64,000 nucleotides of DNA, taken from contig VAFL01000003.1 in NCBI GenBank assembly GCA_005768755.1, forward strand, positions 259,549 through 323,548, in the 5' to 3' direction. Shown piece after piece: positions 58,408 through 64,000 of this stretch. The position numbers and the translations under genes were made by a program. The number at the start of each line of letters is the position of its first letter. The first letter of the stretch is position 1. Source of the stretch: Paracoccus denitrificans (GTDB taxonomy: Bacteria; Pseudomonadota; Alphaproteobacteria; Rhodobacterales; Rhodobacteraceae). The notes beneath the pieces were generated by a model. The model searched no databases. It was not told the DNA's origin and worked only from the letters and a program-made list of their open reading frames with translations.

Positions 58408-59221
58408 GTGCCACCCCCAGATATGCGTCGATGACTTCCTGATTGTTGCGCACCTCGTCCGGGGTGCCGTCGCCGATCTTGCGGCCGTAATCCATCACCA
58501 CGACGCGGTCGGACAGGTCCATGACCACGCCCATGTCGTGTTCGATCAGCACGATGGTGGTGCCGAATTCGTCGTTCACGTCAAGGATGAAGCGGGACAT
58601 GTCCTCTTTTTCTTCGACATTCATCCCGGCCATGGGTTCGTCCAGCAGCAGGATGTTCGGCTCGGCTGCCAGGGCGCGCGCCAGTTCGACCCGCTTTTTC
58701 AGCCCGTAGGGCAGGCGCCCGACGGGTGTCTTGCGGATGTTCTGGATTTCCAGAAAGTCGATGATCTTTTCGACCTGGGCGCGGTTCGCGATCTCCTCGC
58801 GCTCGGCCGCGCCCCACCAGAGCGCCTGCGACAGGAAACCGGCCCTCATCTTGTTCAGCCGGCCGGTCATGATGTTGTCCAGAACCGACATGCCGTCGAA
58901 CAGAGCTATGTTCTGGAAGGTCCGCGCGATGCCCAGACGGGCGACTTCATAGGGTTTCATCGGGCCACGACGATAGCCCTTGAACCAGACCTCGCCTTCC
59001 TGCGGGTGATAGAAGCCTGAAATCACGTTCAGCATCGAGGATTTGCCCGCCCCGTTCGGCCCGATGATGGCGCGGATCTCGCCCTGGCGGATATCAAAAC
59101 TGATATCCTTGATGGCGACGACGCCACCGAAGCGCAGCGTGATGTTTTTCAGGTCCATGACGACCGGGCCGATCTCGCGCCCGTCGGCGGTGACGTAACC
59201 GGCTTCTTGATTATCCAGCAT
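58400..59221 (-). CDS. livG: Branched-chain-type ABC transporter ATPase, LivG type
   Basis: A 273-residue ATPase. Walker A is GPNGAGKSS, then LPYGLKKRVELARALAAEPNILLLDEPMAGMNVEEKEDM (signature and Walker B), and LIEHDMGVVMDLSDRVVVMDYG. The LivG-type extra region is present. The signature motif reads LPYGLKKRVELARAL instead of LSGGQ, common in this CoA-ligase-linked group. Start 59221 has AGGAG seven bases upstream. Confidence 0.93.
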   Translation of the reverse strand: MLDNQEAGYVTADGREIGPVVMDLKNITLRFGGVVAIKDISFDIRQGEIRAIIGPNGAGKSSMLNVISGFYHPQEGEVWFKGYRRGPMKPYEVARLGIARTFQNIALFDGMSVLDNIMTGRLNKMRAGFLSQALWWGAAEREEIANRAQVEKIIDFLEIQNIRKTPVGRLPYGLKKRVELARALAAEPNILLLDEPMAGMNVEEKEDMSRFILDVNDEFGTTIVLIEHDMGVVMDLSDRVVVMDYGRKIGDGTPDEVRNNQEVIDAYLGVAHD

Positions 59222-59222
59222 C

Positions 59223-59483
59223 TCAGACTCCTGCCAGCCAGCCGACAAGCGCGCCGTAAACGGCGACGGCAGGGCCGTATTGGATCATCTGCGACAGCGG
59301 CAGGCCCGGCCACAACCGGCTGGCGGCAGCGACGCCGAAGCCGCCCGTAATCGCGCCTGCCAGCAGGTCAGCGACGACGGGGGGCAGGAAATCCGGCAGA
59401 AGCCACGCCAGCGCCAGTCCCGCCAGTGCGATCAGCCCACCGGTGACATAGCTGGGTTTGTAGCTGATGATGGGTCTGTTCAT
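59223..59483 (-). CDS. Small membrane protein between the CoA ligase and livG
   Basis: An 86-residue protein with two to three hydrophobic segments (about 14-32, 35-55 and 65-84). No family recognised. The ATG at 59483 overlaps the stop of the 46-residue ORF (ATGA), and its stop is 1 base from the livG start. Position and coupling support that it is real. Confidence 0.65.
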   Translation of the reverse strand: MNRPIISYKPSYVTGGLIALAGLALAWLLPDFLPPVVADLLAGAITGGFGVAAASRLWPGLPLSQMIQYGPAVAVYGALVGWLAGV

Positions 59484-59620
59484 TCCGGCTCTCCGGCTTG
59501 GTTCGCGCAACTTATATCGGGGGTCAGCGGCGTGCCGCTTTCGGCGGCGATCCGGCCAAGCTGGTCTGGCAAGGGGCCGCCCGGCACAGTCTCGAAGCGT
59601 AGGGTAACATGCCGGTTCAT
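59480..59620 (-). CDS. 46-residue small ORF, coupled on both sides
   Basis: Starts at ATG 59620, which overlaps the CoA ligase TGA (ATGA), and stops at 59480-59482, overlapping the next ATG at 59483. The protein begins MNRHVTLRFETVPGGPL and is hydrophilic with one cysteine; no family recognised. It has no signal or membrane segment. The two ATGA overlaps and the absence of any other reading of this 140-base stretch are the evidence for it. Confidence 0.6.
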   Translation of the reverse strand: MNRHVTLRFETVPGGPLPDQLGRIAAESGTPLTPDISCANQAGEPE

Positions 59621-61593
59621 TCCGCTGCGATCCTATGTGTCTCGCCCGGCAGGACCACCGCATCCTCGATCTTCAGGGTCGCGGTAATCTTGCCCTTCCG
59701 GCCGTCCTCATAGGTCACTTCCGTCTCGGTATAGATGCTGTCCGATCCGTCATATAGCGCGGTGACCAGATCGGCATATTTCTCGCTGATGACGGCGCGT
59801 CGGACCTTGCGGGTGCGGGTCATTTCGCCGTCGTCCGCGTCCAGTTCTTTGTGCAGAACAAGGAAACGGTGAATCTGGCAGCCCGACAGCATGGCATCCT
59901 CGGCGACGGAACGGTTGACCTCCTCGACATGGGATTTGATCGTCGCATAGACCTGCGGATGGCCTGCCAGTTCCTGATACGACGCATAGGCGATATTGTT
60001 CCGCTCAGCCCAGTTCCCCACGGCCTGCAGGTCGATATTGATCATCGCGGTGCAATAATCGCGGCCATTGCCCAGCACGACGGCCTCCAGGATGTTGGGA
60101 TAGAATTTCAGCTTATTTTCCACGAATTTGGGCGCGAACATGCTGCCATCGGCCATCTTGCCGACATCCTTGGCGCGATCGATGATACGCAGCTGGCCGG
60201 TTTCCTGATCGAAGAATCCTGCATCACCTGTGGCCACCCAGCCTTCTGCATCCTTTGTGGACGCCGTGCTGTCGGGGTTCTGATAATATTCGACGAAGGT
60301 GCCGGGGCCGCGGTAAAACACCTCTCCGGTATCGCCGATCTTCAGCTCGACGCCCGGTGACGGCACGCCGACGGTGTCCGAGCGAACACCGCCATCGGGT
60401 TGCTGGGTAATGAAGACCGAGGCTTCCGTCTGCCCGTAAAGCTGCTTCAGGTTAATGCCGAGGCTGCGGTAGAAATCGAAGATTTCCGGCCCGATGGCTT
60501 CTCCTGCCGTGTAACCGACGCGGATGCGGCTGTAACCCAGCGTGTTCTTGAGCGGGCCATAGATGAACGCCCTGCCCAGACCGTAAGCGATCCGTCCACC
60601 CAGACCGACTGATTTGCGATCCAGAAGCGCCGGGCCGACGCGGTTGGCAACTTTCATGTAATGCTTGAACATCCAGCGCTTGAAACGGCCGGCGTCCTCC
60701 ATCCGGATCATGACATTGGTCAGCTGGCCTTCGAACACGCGGGGGGGCGCGAAGAAATAGGTCGGCCCGATTTCGCGCAGATCCGTCATCATGGTGGCGG
60801 CACTTTCCGGGCAGTTGACGGTAAAGCCCGCCCAGGTTGCCTGCCCCATGGAAAAAATGAAATCGCCGACCCATGCCATCGGCAGATAGGCCAGCACCTC
60901 GTCGCGATAGGTCAGCTTGTCGAATTCACTGGTGTTTCTGGCAGTCTCGATGATGTTGCGGTTCGAAAGGACAACGCCCTTCGGTTTGCCCGTCGTCCCC
61001 GATGTGTAAAGCATGACGCAGGTGCTGTCGTAATCCAGTGCGGCAATGCGCGCGTCCAGTGCTGGCCCAAGCCTTTGGGCAGAGGCGCGGCCTTCGGCCT
61101 GCACGTCGGCCAGGGCGTTCATGCGGGAATGATCGTATTTGCGCATACCGCGCTTGTCGGTATAGATGATCTGCTCGACCGAGGCGGCGTCTTCGCCGAT
61201 CTCCAAAACCTTGTCGACCTGTTCCTGATCACCGCAGATCACGAAACGTGCGCCGCAATGGTTAAGGACATAGGCCATCTCCTCGGCCACAGCGTCCTGA
61301 TACAAGGGCACGGGGATTGCGCCGCACATTTGCGCGGCCATCATCGACCAGTAATGTGCCGGCCGATTGCGTCCGATCACCGCGACATGGTCGCCTTCGT
61401 CCAGTCCGAGGTTCAGCATCCCAAGCGCGAGGGCGCGCACTTCTTCGGCAGCTTGCGCCCAGGTCCAGCTTTGCCAGATGCCGAACTCCTTCTCGCGATA
61501 GGCTGGGCGATTACCCAGCCGCGTCGCGTTGCGCGCAAGAAGCGCGGGTATGGATTGCAGGTCCGCTGCCGCGGACTGGGCCGTATCTGCCAT
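59617..61593 (-). CDS. Long-chain acyl-CoA synthetase-like AMP-binding protein
   Basis: A 658-residue AMP-forming ligase that makes acyl-CoA from a carboxylic acid, ATP and CoA. The P-loop motif is YTSGTTGKPKGVV; later QLYGQTEASVFITQ, VATGDAGFFDQETGQLRIIDRAKDVGKMADGSMFAPKFVENKLKF contain the A5-A8 motifs. It has the length and N-terminal layout (NATRLGNRPAYREKEFGIWQSWTW) of long-chain/FadD15-like enzymes. The start is 61593, with GGAGGAG upstream. First gene of the transporter operon, so import and CoA activation look linked. Confidence 0.92.
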   Translation of the reverse strand: MADTAQSAAADLQSIPALLARNATRLGNRPAYREKEFGIWQSWTWAQAAEEVRALALGMLNLGLDEGDHVAVIGRNRPAHYWSMMAAQMCGAIPVPLYQDAVAEEMAYVLNHCGARFVICGDQEQVDKVLEIGEDAASVEQIIYTDKRGMRKYDHSRMNALADVQAEGRASAQRLGPALDARIAALDYDSTCVMLYTSGTTGKPKGVVLSNRNIIETARNTSEFDKLTYRDEVLAYLPMAWVGDFIFSMGQATWAGFTVNCPESAATMMTDLREIGPTYFFAPPRVFEGQLTNVMIRMEDAGRFKRWMFKHYMKVANRVGPALLDRKSVGLGGRIAYGLGRAFIYGPLKNTLGYSRIRVGYTAGEAIGPEIFDFYRSLGINLKQLYGQTEASVFITQQPDGGVRSDTVGVPSPGVELKIGDTGEVFYRGPGTFVEYYQNPDSTASTKDAEGWVATGDAGFFDQETGQLRIIDRAKDVGKMADGSMFAPKFVENKLKFYPNILEAVVLGNGRDYCTAMINIDLQAVGNWAERNNIAYASYQELAGHPQVYATIKSHVEEVNRSVAEDAMLSGCQIHRFLVLHKELDADDGEMTRTRKVRRAVISEKYADLVTALYDGSDSIYTETEVTYEDGRKGKITATLKIEDAVVLPGETHRIAAE

Positions 61594-61865
61594 GTCTCCT
61601 CCCAATTCCGGCCCCTTGGCGAGGGACGGTGCAGCTGGCTGCAGCTTCTTGTTGACCGCTTGCCAGCCGATACAGGTTTCATCCTGATACTTACCGGAAT
61701 TTTTCGCAAATCTAACGAATTGCAACGCGCTTTTCTGCCGAGCCCAAACGCAGCTGCGCGAATTGGATTTCGTTGCACGCAGCTATAGCATAACCAAGGA
61801 TCTGCCCGTCCCGTGTTTACCGGCCTGCGTGGCGCAGACCTTCTGCATTTTTCGAGGGTAGCGGA

Positions 61866-63410
61866 TTGAAGCAAGTACTGGAAAGCGCAGAACGTCAGAC
61901 GCGCCCGGCAAGCCGGAAATTCAGACCAGGCGGAGGTCCGGCAGGATCGCATGTCGACAGCAATCGGCGCACCATTCTCAAGGCGCTTGGTGGCAGCCTT
62001 TTGCTTGGCGGTTTGCCGCGCGCTTACGCGCAGGAGGTGGCAGAGCCGTACGAATCATTTGCGCTTGCGAAGTCGGCAAGCAGGTCAACGCCGCTGGATG
62101 AGCTGTCGGCAACGATAGATGGCCACCTGATCCGTTGGGTGCGCGCGCCCGACGGGCCCTGCCTGGGCGGCGGATGGGCACCTGCGGGCGACGTTACGGC
62201 CCAGCATTTCGACATGAGCAGGGGCGCCGCACCCGCGTTGCGCGAGGCCATGCTTCAGGCGGCGATGACAGGTTCCAAGATGCTGATACTGCCGGGCCTG
62301 TACCTGATCGAACGCAGCATATCGGCCGAACTTCCAGGTAGTCTTGTCATCGAGTTTTCAACGGGCGCCCGGCTGATTGCCGCCCCAGGACTTTCAAAGA
62401 CGGTTCTTTATCCGCGTGGCGCAAAAACCAGCATGGTGACATGCACAACGCTTGATCTGACCATCATAAACCCACAGATCGACTGTTCTGAAGGGTCAAG
62501 CCCCAGCGGCAAGGGCGGCGGGTTTTGTAGTGCGCTTTCCTTTAACTATCTGCGCAACGTGCGGATTGAGGGGGGCGAACTTTACGGAGGAGACGCCCCC
62601 GAGAACCCGAACGCTGACAGCGGCATTACCTGGGTGACGTGCTGCGATGTCATCGTGGATGGGGTAAAGATCGAGGGCTTCAACGATTGCGCGATCTATC
62701 CGGGCGGCAACAACATGCTTGGGACCGATGGCGATGGGGGAACGGGCAAGATCACCCGCTGCGAGATCCGCAACTGTCGCAGCGCGGTCTCGGCAAAGCG
62801 GGAAATGACGCTTCTTATTTTTCAGGGCAACACCGTTGAAGGTTGTCTGGCGGGGGTATCGTCCCAGGACGTTCGCGGTGCCGGTGGGGTGCCCGGGGCA
62901 AGGCGTCTTGAGATTTCGGACAATACTTTTTCTCGATGCATGTCCAATGTCATCCGGCCCCGCGGCGCGACGGTTGGATTCGCGCGCAACAACTTGATAA
63001 CAAATTTCGGCTTTCATCCAGTCACGGGGAAAAGTGCCAAAAGAAATGCTGTTGCAATAAACATGGATGGGTCTGACGGTTTTCGACTGGAAGATAACAT
63101 CATCGTTCTGGAGGATGATTTCAGGGATAGCCAGTTGGCGCTGCTGTTCAGTCAGCATACCTTTGGCGACATGATCTTCGATCACGCAAACTGCGTTGGT
63201 TCCGGAAATACGTATATGAATATTCCACGAATAATGTCCTTCCACTCCCCCGGCGGACCGCACAAATTCGTCAATGAAATTATCATTGGTGCCGGTCCGC
63301 AACCTTTCGACGAAGAAAACGTCAATCCAGATACCGTTGTGACCTATTACTCTGACGATCTGTCAGAGCTGCATGTGTGGCCCAGCCCAAAGGCTGAACC
63401 TGCGCGCTAA
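61866..63410 (+). CDS. Tat-exported right-handed beta-helix protein
   Basis: A 514-residue protein from a TTG start (no in-frame ATG near; GAGGG about 8 bases upstream). After about 30 residues comes SNRRTILKALGGSLLLGGLPRAYA, a Tat signal. The rest is a pectate-lyase-like beta-helix with repeated Asn/Gly turns: LRNVRIEGGELYGG, VTCCDVIVDGVKIEGFNDCAIYPGG, ITRCEIRNCRSAVSA, LEISDNTFSRCMSNVIRPRG, and FRLEDNIIVLEDD. Such proteins cut or bind acidic polysaccharides. No catalytic residues could be assigned. Next to a sulfotransferase, a polysaccharide role is plausible. Confidence 0.75.
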   Translation: MKQVLESAERQTRPASRKFRPGGGPAGSHVDSNRRTILKALGGSLLLGGLPRAYAQEVAEPYESFALAKSASRSTPLDELSATIDGHLIRWVRAPDGPCLGGGWAPAGDVTAQHFDMSRGAAPALREAMLQAAMTGSKMLILPGLYLIERSISAELPGSLVIEFSTGARLIAAPGLSKTVLYPRGAKTSMVTCTTLDLTIINPQIDCSEGSSPSGKGGGFCSALSFNYLRNVRIEGGELYGGDAPENPNADSGITWVTCCDVIVDGVKIEGFNDCAIYPGGNNMLGTDGDGGTGKITRCEIRNCRSAVSAKREMTLLIFQGNTVEGCLAGVSSQDVRGAGGVPGARRLEISDNTFSRCMSNVIRPRGATVGFARNNLITNFGFHPVTGKSAKRNAVAINMDGSDGFRLEDNIIVLEDDFRDSQLALLFSQHTFGDMIFDHANCVGSGNTYMNIPRIMSFHSPGGPHKFVNEIIIGAGPQPFDEENVNPDTVVTYYSDDLSELHVWPSPKAEPAR

Positions 63411-63503
63411 GGGGCGCCCAAAGTTCTTGCCGGTTCGGTGTCGAGTGTGGCCGAAATCGCGAAATTCGTGGTGATATGGAAATCTTGCGAGTTTGAACCG
63501 ACA

Positions 63504-64000
63504 CTAATTTTCGGACAGCCAATGTGAAAGATCGCGGCCGATCAATTCTTGTGTTTCTCTGATCTCGTCACGATAAAAATCTGTAAGCTCTTTGAAGGTT
63601 TCCGGCGAGAGCCTGGGCAGTTCCTGAAGCTTGAACCGCTTTTGATTCTGCTCCTTGTCGTTCGACTTGAACTGCAGGTCGGCCGGTTTCAGGTCGAGGT
63701 CGACGTTCATCTCCGAAAAAATATCAGAGATGAGCTTGAACGGATCAGACCGCAGATCGTCGTAAAGATGAACATTGATAGTCGAAAAATACTGTTTGTA
63801 ATGCCGCAATATTGATGCGTAAAGCCCCAGTGACAGCATCCCCGAGTCGTCCCGCAATTCCGTGATGACCGGCGTTTCGTCAATTCGCCCTCGCATCATG
63901 TGATCCCACATTTCCCAAGTAAGGCGCTGATTTCGCTGTCCTGACCATTATATTTCCTATATAAAACATGGTGTTGAAGGCTGCGAGGGGCGCGTTTCAT
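63504..64000 (-). pseudogene. Sulfotransferase family protein, C-terminal part, with a probable frameshift
   Basis: From about 63930 to the stop at 63504 the frame encodes the end of a sulfotransferase: QRLTWEMWDHMMRGRI, LGLYASILRHYKQYFS, INVHLYDDLRSDPFKLISDIF, and a helical tail. LYDDLRSDP is the usual post-motif of bacterial heparan-sulfate-type sulfotransferases. Upstream this frame has stops, but another frame reads RAPRSLQHHVLYRKYNGQDSE up to about 63933, the expected preceding sequence. One extra A in the run at 63931-63933 (minus-strand GAAATC to GAAAATC) joins them. The gene continues past the right edge. It may be an indel error or a real lesion. Confidence 0.55.

Noticed and set aside
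61594..61865. GCAACG / CGTTGC inverted arms between the CoA ligase and beta-helix genes as an operator
   Set aside because: Only six bases per arm and widely spaced; expected by chance in a region this size.

Overview
The window looks like chromosomal DNA from an alphaproteobacterium of the Rhodobacterales, with Paracoccus or a close relative the best guess. This rests on the high GC content, a GAAC-N7-GAAC SOS box in front of recA, a CckA-type hybrid kinase with a CtrA-like box, the ATP-grasp / alpha-E / transglutaminase / Anbu operon, and the mix of TRAP and branched-chain-type ABC transporters. The genus is inferred. No phage, plasmid, insertion sequence, CRISPR array or rRNA gene was found. 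The only RNA gene called with confidence is tRNA-Lys(UUU).

Layout. 1-2.4 kb: 5' part of an ABC-F ATPase (minus strand, runs off the left edge), a sulfotransferase-like gene, a small membrane protein and an exported DUF6636-type protein. 2.6-5.9 kb: ndk, then a fatty-acid block fabD / Asp-Glu racemase-like / fabG / acpP. 6-8.3 kb (minus): small membrane protein, YgiB-type lipoprotein, YgiC-type glutathionylspermidine synthase-like ATP-grasp enzyme. 8.5-10.7 kb: serralysin-like metalloprotease with a large RTX domain. 10.9-16 kb: RND efflux adaptor and pump, with a convergent TetR regulator. 16.2-19.5 kb: RsmB-like methyltransferase and cckA, the latter broken by a one-base frameshift. 19.5-24.1 kb: sulfotransferase-like gene, recA, imelysin / DUF1513 pair, small acidic CsbD-like protein. 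24.2-31.9 kb: YejA-type solute-binding protein, a candidate small RNA, MFS transporter, D-amino acid transaminase, PhoD, LolA and a lytic transglycosylase lipoprotein. 32.1-36.0 kb: Anbu operon, convergent with mutS (36.0-38.7 kb). 38.8-42.3 kb: an exported hydratase-like protein, a 5'-truncated VOC remnant, tRNA-Lys, dapF and mtaB.

42.5-51.9 kb is a nine-gene sugar-acid operon: FCD-type GntR regulator, TRAP transporter (dctPQM), zinc polyol/idonate-type dehydrogenase, FMN 2-hydroxyacid oxidase, mannonate dehydratase, fructuronate reductase-type dehydrogenase and KDG kinase. A perfect inverted repeat lies just upstream of the regulator. The enzymes spell out L-gulonate (or fructuronate/mannonate) to 2-keto-3-deoxygluconate 6-phosphate. 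Uronate isomerase is absent.

52.0-61.6 kb (minus) is an eleven-gene run coupling a branched-chain-type ABC importer (livG, H, M, solute-binding protein, livF) to two acyl-CoA-ligase-family genes. Four small genes are interleaved, mostly by ATGA overlaps: a 46-residue ORF, an 86-residue membrane protein, a 168-residue exported protein and a VOC protein. The likely job is uptake and CoA activation of a carboxylic acid of unknown identity. The right end has a Tat-exported beta-helix protein and the 3' part of a sulfotransferase gene that also seems to carry a one-base frameshift, so the window edge may enter a polysaccharide-related locus.
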